Assembly (NCBI GenBank): GCA_030602885.1
Contig: JAUVYV010000020.1
Coordinates: forward strand, 1-64,000
Length of the DNA stretch: 64,000 nucleotides
Source of the DNA: Phycisphaerales bacterium
Lineage (GTDB): Bacteria; Planctomycetota; Phycisphaerae; Sedimentisphaerales; Anaerobacaceae
Direction of reading: 5' to 3'
The notes beneath the pieces are model-generated. The model ran no database searches and was not told where the DNA came from. It saw only the letters and a list, made by a program, of their open reading frames with translations. Position numbers and translations under genes: made by a program. The first letter of the stretch is position 1, and every line of letters begins with the position of its first letter. Shown here in pieces: positions 9,419-19,842 of the stretch.

Positions 9419-12400
9419 ATGAAAAGCCGTTTGGAGTTATCAAGAGGTATGAAACTGAAAGTTGTAGTCAGTCTGGTGGCCGTATTGGCTTTTGAGGGTG
9501 TTGCAGGTGCGAAGACGATTTACGTACCGTCGAGGACATACCCGACCATTCAGGACGGGATAGACGCGGCATCGAACGGCGACGTGGTGGAGGTTGCTCC
9601 GGTTCCGAACCCGTATTACCCAGTGGCGTACACGGGGGAGGGGAACTGGGATCTTGACTTCGGGGGTCTGGCGATCACGGTAAGGAGCCAGATCAACCCG
9701 GATAATCCGAACTGGGACATAATAGCTTCGACGATTATCGACTGTAACGAAATAGCAAATCCTTTGACGGGCGAGCGTGTGCCTCACCGTGCCGTTCAAT
9801 TTCACAGCGGGGAAGGCCCCGACAGCAGACTGATGGGTTTTACAATCAGAAACGGCTATGCGCAAGGCGATCGAGGCGCCGACGGAGGGTCGTACGCTAT
9901 TGAGAATGCGGGTGACCCGTTTGGTAACTTTGATCGGATACCACCTCCCTGGTGTACAGATGTTAATACCTGTCCGCCGATAGGCCTTCCGGGTGCGGAC
10001 GAAACGGACCACGGCTACGGGGGTGCGATACTTTGTAAAGGCGGGGCTTCACCGACAATAAAGTATTGCGTTATTACGGATTGTGTGGTTACCGGTGCGC
10101 GTGGAGGCGATGGGGCGCCGGGTGTGTTCGGGCCGTGGTCTTACTGGACTTTAGGTGATGCGGACCCGTGCTATCTCGACCGGATAGACGCGAATGCGAC
10201 GCCTACCGTTACCTCTGACGGCCAGTGGGGTGGTCACGGCGGCGACGGTGAAGGGAACGGCTATGGCGGTGGCATCGCGTGTAGGAGTGGAAGCAGCCCG
10301 ATAATCAGTGATTGCATATTTACGAACAATGAAGCGAGAGGAGGCGAAGGCGGCCGAGGTGGAAGTGGTGGTTGGGCCGAGGGTGCGCCCGACGACATTC
10401 AGGGCAACGAAAGCGGCGGCGGCGACGCCGGAGACAGTATAGGCGACGGCATGGGAGGCGCTATTTACGCCGAGAGCGGGTGTGCGCCGGTGGTGGTCAA
10501 CTGTACGTTAAGTGAGAACATCGCAACGGCGGGTCCCCGCGCGAGAGGCGGTATGAGGGGTTTAGGCGATCCCACCGACCCTCGTGCTCCCATAGGTGCG
10601 TGGGGGCAGGTGTACACGTTGGGGGACATCGCCGGTGGTGCGGCCTATTACGGTTCGGGCTCGGATGCGGACTTTAACAATTGCAGTTTTACGAGCAACA
10701 GCGCCTACGACGTTTTTCCGTTCCGCTCGATTACCCAGTTGGAGGACCCTATTGTCATGGGATATACCGTGGGTGGCGCTTTGTATTGCGGCAATAATAC
10801 GAGTGTTCTAATCAATACGTGCGATTTTACAGACAATTTGGGCGGTGCTATCTGGTGCGGCACCGGGTCGGCTTTGACCATCAACAACGACTATGCAGTG
10901 TCTGTTGGCAGTCCCGAGCGTAAATGCCTGTTCGAGGGCAACTCCGACGCGAGCGATTGGACTGAACTGCAGAGCTTTTCCAGAGACCTGGGTTCTGGCG
11001 GTGCAATCTTTGTTGACACGAGTAGCATCGTTGACATCCAAAACTGCCGGTTTGCGGTCAATTCGACAAAGAACGACGGCGGTGCGTTGAAGTTAATGAG
11101 TAACGCTACGATTTCGAACTGTTCGTTTGGCGGCAACGTGGCAGAAGGCGGCAGCGGCGCGTTCAGTGGTTTTGGCGGTGCAGTTGACGTCTATTCCGGC
11201 AGTATGCTGACCTATACTTTCACCGACTGCAGTTTCACCGGTAATCAGGCCTGGTCAGGCGGCGGTATATCATCCGAGACTTTTGTCGGCACGTTTACCC
11301 GCTGTTATTTTGTGAATAATACAGCCGTAGTCGGTGGGGGGATGGACCTTGCATACGGAGATGCATCTCTTAAAGAAGTCCTTCTCAGTGGAAACCAGGC
11401 TGTTTTCGGGTCCGGCGGCGGGCTGAATGGTCTTTTGATGGAGATATCGGTAGGGAACAGCACTGTCCGCGACAATTCGGCGGCGGATTCCGGTGGCGGT
11501 ATCAATCTGTACCTCGGGACGGCATCGCAGACGATAAGGAACTGCCTGATAGTCGGCAACGAGGCCGGCACCGACGGCGGCGGCGTATCGTGCAGTGTGT
11601 TTGCGACGCCGGCGATAAGCAACTGTACATTCAGCGAGAATACGGCGGGCGATTTCGGCGGCGGCGTTTTCAGCGACTGGAGCTCAAGGCCGACCATAAC
11701 CGACTGTATATTCAATAACTGCGACAGCGGTGCCATACACGAAGAGGATTACGGCGGGGATGCGGAGGCAAGGTTCTGTTTGTTCTATAACAATCCCGAC
11801 GGCGACTACTATGACTCGCAGACAGGTACTTTGTTTGACGGGCCCGGCGAGGTCGGGGGCATTCCTGGCGGCGGGACGAACCTTTACGGTGAGCCGTTGT
11901 TTGCCAGCGGCGACCTCGGCGAGTACTACCTAAGTCAGGTTTCTGCCGGTCAGGGTATGGACAGTCCGGCGGTGGATGCGGGAAGCGCGGCGGCAGCGAG
12001 CGTGGGGATGGATGAGTTCACGACGCGTACCGACAATGTTCTCGACAGCGGGCAGGTGGATATAGGGTATCACTATTTAGACAGCGGGATGGTTGCGACT
12101 TTCCAGTTGACGACGGGTGTAGCGGGCGGGCAGGGCACTATTGAGCCGCCGAGCGGGACGTACTTTGCAGGTACGGTGGTTACTCTTACGGCGACGCCGC
12201 GGAGCGGCTGGCGGATTAAGGCGTGGATGGGAACCGACGACGATTCTCTAAAGACCCAGAGCAATACTGTTGTGATGAGCTTCGACATAATTGTCTCTGT
12301 TGAGTTCGGGCAGCCGAGGACGCTTTTGGTATCCGTTGGCGGCGGTGCTGGTTATTACCCGACTATCCAGGAGGCAATCAACGACGCCGAAGACGGCGAT

Positions 12401-15400
12401 ACGATAGTGGTTTATCCGGGGACGTATTACAGCGGTTATCAGAATATAGTGGTGACAGTGAACAAATCGATTGAGATAAGGTCGCTGGACCCGGATGACC
12501 CATGCACTGTTGCGGCGACGGTTATCGACGGGCGTGCCGGCTTGCCTGGGGAGAACCTGATGGGTGTGTGGTTTCTGCCCGGTGCAGGTGTCGGGACGGT
12601 GCTGAACGGCTTTACGATTACCAACTGCGGTGGGCAGCTGCTCTCGGGTTTGCCTGGTGACAGAAACCAAGGCCATCCGGACGGATACGATGGTGGAAGC
12701 GGTAGTGGAACGGGGATAAGGATATCATCGGGAGCTTCGCCTTTGATCAAGAACTGCATAATAAGTAATAACCAGAGTATGGGTGGTAACGGTGGCGATG
12801 GAGTTAACGCCACTACGGATGAGAACGCCGGTCGGGGCGGCTGGGGCGGCTATATTCACGGCGGGGGCGTGTATTGCGGTGTGGGCAGCAGCCCGCAGTT
12901 TCTCAACTGCCGGATTATCAACAACATTGCCCAGGGCGGCAGCGGCGGGGCCGGTGGCAACGACACGGACCCGGGTGGAGAGGAGAACTACGGAGGAAAC
13001 TGGAGCGCATCACAGGCGTTGCACTATGATCCGTTCAGTTTGGATATTTTGTTTGTAGAGGGCGACCTTTGGGCATACTGGGGTTATCTCGGTGATTACT
13101 ACACTTACACCGGGATGGGAGGCGGTGTATATTGTGACCAAGGCAGCGAAGTCACTTTCACGAATTGTGAAATCAGCGACAACATGTCGTTAGGCGGGAT
13201 GAGCGGTATTGGCGGGGCAGCGACACCGTCCGGTTTTCTGTTAGAGCCGGAGATTGCATACCGGATACCGAGTTTTGGCGGTGGTGTTTACTGTGCGGCA
13301 GGTTCGCGGGTGGAATTCAGCCGGTGTACGATAGCCAGCAATGTCTGTTCGGATCCGAATGACGGGGCTCATCGTTTGGACCCGTACATTGGTCACGGCG
13401 GCGGGGTGTGTGCGGAGGACACGGCGGAGATGATATTCGATGATTGTAATGTCGCCGGAAATATTGCCCCTGTGGGCGGTGGTCTTCACCTTGCCAATGC
13501 CAACCCGACAGTGAAGAACAGCCGGATAACGGGCAACGTAGCATTTGACGGCGGTGGTGTGTTCGGAGAGCACGGGCAGATGAGCTTCATTGAGACAGAT
13601 ATTGCCGGCAATTCGGCGCTTAGTTTCATTGGCGATGTTAATGTAGTAGATGTGCTCGGCAAGGGCGGCGGTGTTCATTTCTGGGCGGCAGATGTTGACA
13701 TGACCGACTGTAAAGTGAGCAATAACCAGGCGCAGACTTCCGGCGGGGGTGCGTTCTTCGGGGGCGAGGGTATATCGTCGCTGTTCAACTGCCTGATAAC
13801 AGACAACTCAGCGGGTCGCAACGGCGGCGGTATCACAAATACAACTTTCTCGCAGCTGAGTGTTGCCAGCAGCACGCTCGCCCGCAACGCAGCGTCCGGA
13901 CGGAGCCATGGCGGCGGGATATCGACGAGTCACGAAGCATATACGGATATCATTGACAGCATTATCTGGGGCAACTGGGGTGAGAACGGCGCGCAGTTGT
14001 CAGTGGGTACGGGTTTCGAATACGACTACGGGCCTTCGACTGTGAGCATCTGGTTTAGCGACATCGGGCCTTTAGCCGGTGAGGTTGCGATAGTGCCGGA
14101 TGAGGATTCGAATGACACCGGGGCCGGTAGCAGCGCGACGCTGATAGAAGCAGGAACCATCTACGATCAGCTTGATTCTGGAGATGGGCGAGCCGAGGTG
14201 ATTGTCAGCTTGTTCGAGGCGCTTGATCTGAGGGCTGAGACGGACTGGACCGACGCGGCATCGATTGCGATTCTTAAGGCGGAAGTGGCGAATCGCCAGG
14301 CGGCGGTTCTGGGGACGTTTACGGGTGATGAATTTACGCTGAGGTATCAATATGAGAATCAAGCGGGCTTTTCCGGTACGGTGAATGAAGCAGGTCTGAA
14401 CAAGCTGCTTGGTAATTCATTGGTTCAGTATATCGAACCGGTACGCTACTTCAATGTTAAGATGTCTCAGTCGCTTGATTTAGCGAATGCTATGGCGATC
14501 CGTACCATGTTCGACGGGACCGGGGTATCGATAGCAATCGTTGACAGCGGTATAGATACAACTCATGTGATGCTTGGCGGCGGCGGTTTTCCGAATTCCA
14601 AGGTAATTGGTGGATATGATACGGGAGAAGATGACGCGGATCCGAGGCCGAGTATCCAACCACACGGAACAGCGTGTGCAGGTATAGCGGCAGGGGACGA
14701 ACCCGATACACCTGTGGGTGACTATATCGGAGGCGTGGCACCAGGCGCGAAGCTATATGCTCTGAAGATATCGACGGATGATGACCTTTTCCCCACCGAT
14801 TCTGATATTGCCGCATGGGAATGGTGTGTGGATCACAAGAATGATGACCCGGCTAATCCGATTCTTGTAATGAGCAATAGTTGGGGCGGCTTCGTTCCAT
14901 ATAACGACACTGCTATCGCTGATGCTGCTTCGCCAGCTATGGCGCTGGCCGCAGAAAACGCAGTTGCGGCAGGTATTACTATTCTGGCTGCGGCGGGTAA
15001 CGAATTTTACACGGATGGTATTATCCTTCCAGCTGCGCTTTCGAATGTGATATCTGTGGGTGCGGTTTACGATACGACTGATCAGGTGACACCGTACTCG
15101 AACACCGCCGATATACTTGATATTCTTGCGCCGGCGGACCCGATTCACACAACGGATATGGTGGGTTCAGCGGGTTACACACCGGGAGACTACACGCCAA
15201 ACTTCAACGGGACGAGTGCGGCGTGTCCGTTTGCGGCGGGAGCGGTGGCTGTTCTTCAGTCAGCAGCGAAAGCGGAGCTTGGCATTTATCTTTCACCTGC
15301 CCAGGTCAGGGCTATACTTGTGGCCACGGGTGAGCTGGTTACGGATACGAAGGTTGCGATAACCAAGCCGAGGGTGAATTTGGGTACGCTGATTGGGGCT

Positions 15401-16978
15401 CTTGCGAGCGGGCCGATCTTTGTCGAGGCGGGCTGCACGGATTGCGAGGTAATCGGCTGGGATATCAATGCTGTGAGCAACCAGTGGGAGCCGGACTTCG
15501 AGAACTACGGCAATATCAGTGAGGATCCGCTTTTTGTGGACGGCTATCATCTGAGCCAGGTTTCGGCTGGGCAGAGCGAGCAGAGTCCGGCGGTGGACGC
15601 GGGAAGTGACTTTGCGGTTAATCTTGGGCTGGACAAGTACACGACTCGGACGGACAACCTGTTCGACCGCGGCGTTGTTGATATGGGCTACCACTATCCG
15701 TTCTCTGTCGGGGCGGCTAAGGCGTGCAGTGTTGTGGATCTGCTTTTGGACGGCATTATTGGGTTCAGCGATTTCGCGGTCTTTGCGAGTCGTTGGCTGG
15801 ATGAGGACTGCTCCGCTGCAAACGGTCTTTGTGGGGGTACGGACCTGACGTTCGACGGCGTTGTGGACCATAACGACTTGTTCTTCTTAGTGAACTGCTG
15901 GCTTGTGGAGGATACGGAAGCGCCTATACCGAATCCGAGCTTATGGGACTGGCCGCCGTATGCGACGACATCACACTCTATTGCGATGACGGCGAGGAGG
16001 GCGGTGGACGAGTGGGGTCTTGGTGTGGAGTATCTGTTCCAGAACGTGGATTACAATGATGTCAACAGCGGATGGATAGCGAGTGAGTTCTGGGAGGCGA
16101 ACGACCTTTCTGCAGAGACGGAATACGGTTTCAAGGTGCGGACGCGTGATACTCGGGGCAATACCGGTAGCTGGTCTGATGTTCGCTGTGCGACGACGAC
16201 GAGCGAGCCGGATGCGAACGACCTGACGCCTCCGAGCCCCGACCCGATGACGTGGGAGAGTCCACCGACTGCGACATCCTCGACGTCGATATCAATGACT
16301 GCTACAACCGCCATCGATCCGAGCGGGGTGGAATACTACTTTGATGAGACGATGGGCACCCCGGGCGGGACCGACAGTGGCTGGCAGAGCCAGGCGACCT
16401 ATACTGACGACGGACTTCTGTCGGACACCGAGTACTGCTACAGGGTGCAGGCACGGGACCTGTCGATAAATAACAATATGACAGGGTGGTCGGCGACGCT
16501 TTGTGCGACGACGCTTTCGGATTCGAATGACACGAATGCACCGGATCCGCCGCCGGATATGGTCATAACCGATGTCAATACCATTATGGATCCGTACGAC
16601 AATACATTTTCGGGGCAGTTCCAGTGGCCTCCGGGGGACCAGCCCTGGTGGCACAAGGTGGTGGCAGATGTCAGTATGGTAAACGACGACAGCGGAGGCC
16701 CTATCGAGATTCGGTTTATCTGTGTCTCTCACGGTGAGTTCAGCAGTGAGAGCGTGATACCGGCTTTGTACAGGCCGATTCTTATCGGCGGTACCGGGAC
16801 GTATGGAAGTTTTGCCGAAGGATGGCGGCTGACTTACGAGGGCGGCAACATAATCTATGATGTTGACGTTGACAAATATGGTGGATCAGGCGCAGAGCGG
16901 ACCTGGAAGGTCTGTGCGTATGATCCGTCGATGAATGAGGCGTGTTCGACCACACACCTGATCGGTTCCACGTTTTAA
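9419..16978 (+). CDS. Giant secreted right-handed beta-helix protein with internal S8 subtilisin domain, dockerin-like repeats and Fn3-like C-terminus
   Basis: Signal peptide; many GG(G)-rich beta-helix repeats; IVDSGID / PHGTACAGIAAG / NGTSAACPFAAG triad; dockerin-like LDGIIGFSDFAVFASRWL...FDGVVDHNDLFFLVNCWL. Confidence 0.9.
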   Translation: MKSRLELSRGMKLKVVVSLVAVLAFEGVAGAKTIYVPSRTYPTIQDGIDAASNGDVVEVAPVPNPYYPVAYTGEGNWDLDFGGLAITVRSQINPDNPNWDIIASTIIDCNEIANPLTGERVPHRAVQFHSGEGPDSRLMGFTIRNGYAQGDRGADGGSYAIENAGDPFGNFDRIPPPWCTDVNTCPPIGLPGADETDHGYGGAILCKGGASPTIKYCVITDCVVTGARGGDGAPGVFGPWSYWTLGDADPCYLDRIDANATPTVTSDGQWGGHGGDGEGNGYGGGIACRSGSSPIISDCIFTNNEARGGEGGRGGSGGWAEGAPDDIQGNESGGGDAGDSIGDGMGGAIYAESGCAPVVVNCTLSENIATAGPRARGGMRGLGDPTDPRAPIGAWGQVYTLGDIAGGAAYYGSGSDADFNNCSFTSNSAYDVFPFRSITQLEDPIVMGYTVGGALYCGNNTSVLINTCDFTDNLGGAIWCGTGSALTINNDYAVSVGSPERKCLFEGNSDASDWTELQSFSRDLGSGGAIFVDTSSIVDIQNCRFAVNSTKNDGGALKLMSNATISNCSFGGNVAEGGSGAFSGFGGAVDVYSGSMLTYTFTDCSFTGNQAWSGGGISSETFVGTFTRCYFVNNTAVVGGGMDLAYGDASLKEVLLSGNQAVFGSGGGLNGLLMEISVGNSTVRDNSAADSGGGINLYLGTASQTIRNCLIVGNEAGTDGGGVSCSVFATPAISNCTFSENTAGDFGGGVFSDWSSRPTITDCIFNNCDSGAIHEEDYGGDAEARFCLFYNNPDGDYYDSQTGTLFDGPGEVGGIPGGGTNLYGEPLFASGDLGEYYLSQVSAGQGMDSPAVDAGSAAAASVGMDEFTTRTDNVLDSGQVDIGYHYLDSGMVATFQLTTGVAGGQGTIEPPSGTYFAGTVVTLTATPRSGWRIKAWMGTDDDSLKTQSNTVVMSFDIIVSVEFGQPRTLLVSVGGGAGYYPTIQEAINDAEDGDTIVVYPGTYYSGYQNIVVTVNKSIEIRSLDPDDPCTVAATVIDGRAGLPGENLMGVWFLPGAGVGTVLNGFTITNCGGQLLSGLPGDRNQGHPDGYDGGSGSGTGIRISSGASPLIKNCIISNNQSMGGNGGDGVNATTDENAGRGGWGGYIHGGGVYCGVGSSPQFLNCRIINNIAQGGSGGAGGNDTDPGGEENYGGNWSASQALHYDPFSLDILFVEGDLWAYWGYLGDYYTYTGMGGGVYCDQGSEVTFTNCEISDNMSLGGMSGIGGAATPSGFLLEPEIAYRIPSFGGGVYCAAGSRVEFSRCTIASNVCSDPNDGAHRLDPYIGHGGGVCAEDTAEMIFDDCNVAGNIAPVGGGLHLANANPTVKNSRITGNVAFDGGGVFGEHGQMSFIETDIAGNSALSFIGDVNVVDVLGKGGGVHFWAADVDMTDCKVSNNQAQTSGGGAFFGGEGISSLFNCLITDNSAGRNGGGITNTTFSQLSVASSTLARNAASGRSHGGGISTSHEAYTDIIDSIIWGNWGENGAQLSVGTGFEYDYGPSTVSIWFSDIGPLAGEVAIVPDEDSNDTGAGSSATLIEAGTIYDQLDSGDGRAEVIVSLFEALDLRAETDWTDAASIAILKAEVANRQAAVLGTFTGDEFTLRYQYENQAGFSGTVNEAGLNKLLGNSLVQYIEPVRYFNVKMSQSLDLANAMAIRTMFDGTGVSIAIVDSGIDTTHVMLGGGGFPNSKVIGGYDTGEDDADPRPSIQPHGTACAGIAAGDEPDTPVGDYIGGVAPGAKLYALKISTDDDLFPTDSDIAAWEWCVDHKNDDPANPILVMSNSWGGFVPYNDTAIADAASPAMALAAENAVAAGITILAAAGNEFYTDGIILPAALSNVISVGAVYDTTDQVTPYSNTADILDILAPADPIHTTDMVGSAGYTPGDYTPNFNGTSAACPFAAGAVAVLQSAAKAELGIYLSPAQVRAILVATGELVTDTKVAITKPRVNLGTLIGALASGPIFVEAGCTDCEVIGWDINAVSNQWEPDFENYGNISEDPLFVDGYHLSQVSAGQSEQSPAVDAGSDFAVNLGLDKYTTRTDNLFDRGVVDMGYHYPFSVGAAKACSVVDLLLDGIIGFSDFAVFASRWLDEDCSAANGLCGGTDLTFDGVVDHNDLFFLVNCWLVEDTEAPIPNPSLWDWPPYATTSHSIAMTARRAVDEWGLGVEYLFQNVDYNDVNSGWIASEFWEANDLSAETEYGFKVRTRDTRGNTGSWSDVRCATTTSEPDANDLTPPSPDPMTWESPPTATSSTSISMTATTAIDPSGVEYYFDETMGTPGGTDSGWQSQATYTDDGLLSDTEYCYRVQARDLSINNNMTGWSATLCATTLSDSNDTNAPDPPPDMVITDVNTIMDPYDNTFSGQFQWPPGDQPWWHKVVADVSMVNDDSGGPIEIRFICVSHGEFSSESVIPALYRPILIGGTGTYGSFAEGWRLTYEGGNIIYDVDVDKYGGSGAERTWKVCAYDPSMNEACSTTHLIGSTF

Positions 16979-16988
16979 AGCAGACAGT

Positions 16989-17020
16989 CATTTCGGCTGG
17001 TGCGAGGAGGAGCCGAAATG
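16989..17020. other. Perfect 10-bp inverted repeat CATTTCGGCT-N12-AGCCGAAATG
   Basis: Read directly, just after the stop codon of the giant gene. Confidence 0.6.
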
Positions 17021-17030
17021 TCCATAATAA

Positions 17031-17056
17031 AGGCCCCGGTTTGGCCGGGGCTTTTT
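17031..17056. terminator. Rho-independent terminator between convergent genes
   Basis: aaaggccccggtttggccggggcttttt. Confidence 0.85.
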
Positions 17057-17067
17057 CTTGCGCGGTA

Positions 17068-18399
17068 TTAGCTGCGGACCTTATCCTTCAGGAGCTGGTA
17101 TCCGAAGTGTGCGAGGAGGTAGTCGAGGATGACGATGGCGGTGTAGTTTTCGGCTACGGGCCAGATTCGGGCGGTGATGGTGGCGTCGCGTCTGGTGATT
17201 GCGGCGAGCTGTTTGTTTTCGAGAGTGTATTTGTCGATGGTTGTTTGCTTTTTGTCGATTGTTGGTGTTGGTTTTACGGCGAGGCGGACGATGATGGGCT
17301 GGCCTGTAGCAAGGCCTCCTGTGATGCCGCCTGCGTTGTTTGAATCGAAGACTACCTTGCCGTCTTCGGCGTGCATCTGGTCGTTGTTTTGGCTTCCTGT
17401 CATGTCTTTTACCGCCAGGCCTGCCCCGACCTCGACGGCCTTTACGGCGCCGATGCCTAACATTTTGCCAAGTTCTGCGTCGAGCTTGCAAAAGACGGGC
17501 TCACCGAGGCCTGTGGGGACACCTGTGACAACAACTTCGACCATACCGCCGGCGGAATCGCCTGTTGCGGAGATTTTGTTGCAGGCCTTTGTCATTTCCT
17601 CGGCGGCGTCGATGTCGGGACAGTTGACGATGTGGTGGACGCCGTATTTGTCTCTTATTTGCTCGGCGGACATCTTCGGGGCCTTGTCGCGGATGGGGTC
17701 AATCTCTTTCTCTATCTCGGCCAGGACCCTGGTCTTTTCGAGGAATCTCATATCCATGTTGATACGGCCCTTGACGTAGATTTCCTGATAGAAGGGGTCG
17801 AAGTCGCATCGCATCAGCTTGTATTTTTCGGTGTATTCGAAGGCCTTTTCGTGGTCGATGTCGGGGCATCTGACGGATGCGATTTCCCTGACGTAGCTGA
17901 AGACGTTGATGCCGCATTTTCTGAGGATTTTCTTGGCGATGGCACCGGCGGCGACGATGGTTGAGGTATATCGGCCGCTAAAGATTCCGGCGCCTATGGC
18001 GTCGTCGGCGGGGCCGTACTTGATGAAAGATGCGTAGGATGCGTGGCCCGGCCTGGGTGTTCGGTTGGTGTCCTGGTATTGCTTGATGTGGATGAAGTGG
18101 CGGTCGAGGTTGGGAATCAGTATTGTCAGGGGAGTGCCGTTGGTGTGGTTCTTGTTGCCCGCACCTTCGATAGTATCGGCAGAATTCAGACCTGAGTAGA
18201 TTATGGGCAGATCCGGTTCTTTTCGGGGACTGCTCAATTCATCAGCGCCGGGCTTTCGCAGCAGCAAATCGGCGTAGATTTCCTGTTCGCTAAGCAGCAT
18301 TCCCGGCGGGTGTCCCTGAACGACTGCGGTGAGGCCCTCCTGATACGAGCCGCCGGCAACGGTTACCTGAAAGATTCTTCCTATGTGACAGCCAATCAT
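17068..18399 (-). CDS. aroC: Chorismate synthase
   Basis: IGRIFQVTVAGGSYQEGLTAVVQGHPPGM, RPGHASYASFIKYG, RYTSTIVAAGAIAKKIL; conserved AroC motifs. Confidence 0.93.
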   Translation of the reverse strand: MIGCHIGRIFQVTVAGGSYQEGLTAVVQGHPPGMLLSEQEIYADLLLRKPGADELSSPRKEPDLPIIYSGLNSADTIEGAGNKNHTNGTPLTILIPNLDRHFIHIKQYQDTNRTPRPGHASYASFIKYGPADDAIGAGIFSGRYTSTIVAAGAIAKKILRKCGINVFSYVREIASVRCPDIDHEKAFEYTEKYKLMRCDFDPFYQEIYVKGRINMDMRFLEKTRVLAEIEKEIDPIRDKAPKMSAEQIRDKYGVHHIVNCPDIDAAEEMTKACNKISATGDSAGGMVEVVVTGVPTGLGEPVFCKLDAELGKMLGIGAVKAVEVGAGLAVKDMTGSQNNDQMHAEDGKVVFDSNNAGGITGGLATGQPIIVRLAVKPTPTIDKKQTTIDKYTLENKQLAAITRRDATITARIWPVAENYTAIVILDYLLAHFGYQLLKDKVRS

Positions 18400-18735
18400 T
18401 TTTCTGCGTTCTCCTTAAAATAACGGGTCGCAACTGTTAATGCCGGAGCCGAACCATCGCCCGGCCCACGGAAACGGGCATTGTAAAGAATTTCGCCATT
18501 TTTGCAATGGCCAAATCGCCCCAGGGCGGGCCGGACGGGTCTGCGCGGCTCCGGCGAGTCGGGTGAACTGGGCCCGGCACCACGATGGGTGCGGGGTTCT
18601 GCGCGACCTTGGCGTTGGGTCCCCTGCTGCTGGGCCATTGGAGGAGCAGTTCCTCTGCTGCAGGACCAAAGTAGCAATCCCTCGAGAACAAGCGGGGATC
18701 TGCGCTGCCCTCGACAGGCTCCGGCAGCTTGAAAA

Positions 18736-18829
18736 TTGGGTTCGTTTTGGGTTTGATTGGGTTTGCTTTGGGTTTGTTTGGGCTGAAATTGGGTTTGAAT
18801 TGGGTTTGAATTGGGTTTGTTTGGGTTTG
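18736..18829. repeat. Imperfect hexameric array (TTGGGT/GGTTTG)n
   Basis: Repeated ttgggttt[c/g]/attgggtttg units; all three minus-strand frames stay open through it. Confidence 0.8.
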
Positions 18830-19842
18830 CTTTTTTGCGGCATTTTCCAAGAAATTTTCTGTAAGTCCTTTTGATACATAGATTTAAGGGATGTCTAATA
18901 ATTTTGACATTGGGTTTGTTTTGCATAAAAAGGTTGTAAATTGCCAGCAAGTTAAGTTGGGCAGGATAGGCGGTTTGGTTTTTAGACACTGATTCACACT
19001 GATTGACACTGATTCTTGAAAAAGTTCAAAGGCTGAGAAACAAAATATAACATCTTGTAAATGCGTGGGCATTGTTGAACCCTCCGTGTTTAGAATTTAG
19101 TATACCCGCCTTCGCGGGCACAAGTTTAGTTTTTAGTATTTAGATGTTAGGTGGGTATTATACTATATGGGAAGTTAGATGTCAAGTGAAATTTTGGTTC
19201 ACCACGAAGTCTCGAAGATTCTGAGAATTGGTTTAATCGCGGATTACACTGAGAGAGGTGATTGTTTTTTGTTTTTGGTTTGGGTGGACGAATGTTGGTT
19301 TGAGTCAGGGAAGTGATTGCGTAGTCGAGGGGGATAGCGGTGGAGGATTACACGGGCTTGGGCCCAGGGGCGGGTCGGGAGCGGGGAAATGGATGGGTAT
19401 TCGGTGACGGTGCGATGGGGGATTACACAGGCTTGGGGCCAGGAGATCGCTGAGAGGGGTGCGCCGCAGGGGCTTGAAACCGCTAAATATTAACGACGGA
19501 AAAGGCTTGCTTTCTCGGGCTATTTAGATATTATTTGGGCACGGAAAGTGGTGGAGGTCCTTATGCTGATTAGGAGGAAAACAAAAAGGTACCGCATAGG
19601 GGGTTGGCGGATACCGTTATTTCGCCCCTAATGACGAAAAGATATGCCAACAAAAAGCCAGAAAATGTCCCCTCTTTTACGCACTTGACTAATTACGGCT
19701 ACTATGATAAAGACGTCATCCGATAGGATATAAGGACAAACATTGCTCGTGAGGTAAAGGATGGCCAAAGTGCCAGCCGCGAGTGGTTCTGCAAAAAACG
19801 TGAACTAATTGTTTATGAAATCTATAACCTGAGGATATACAG

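Noticed and set aside
9440-16991. Numerous 60-190 aa ORFs opposite or in alternate frames of the giant beta-helix gene
   Set aside because: Shadow ORFs in GC-rich coding DNA, with no signal peptides or family motifs; the + strand frame is clearly the real one.
18396-18989. Three overlapping minus-strand ORFs (197, 154, 137 aa)
   Set aside because: All three frames stay open because of the hexameric repeat; the 197-aa ORF overlaps the aroC start by 4 bp. Not supported as coding.
19560-19842. Additional gene upstream of the R-M pair (e.g. controller protein)
   Set aside because: Only short interrupted frames; no HTH-like ORF of adequate length.
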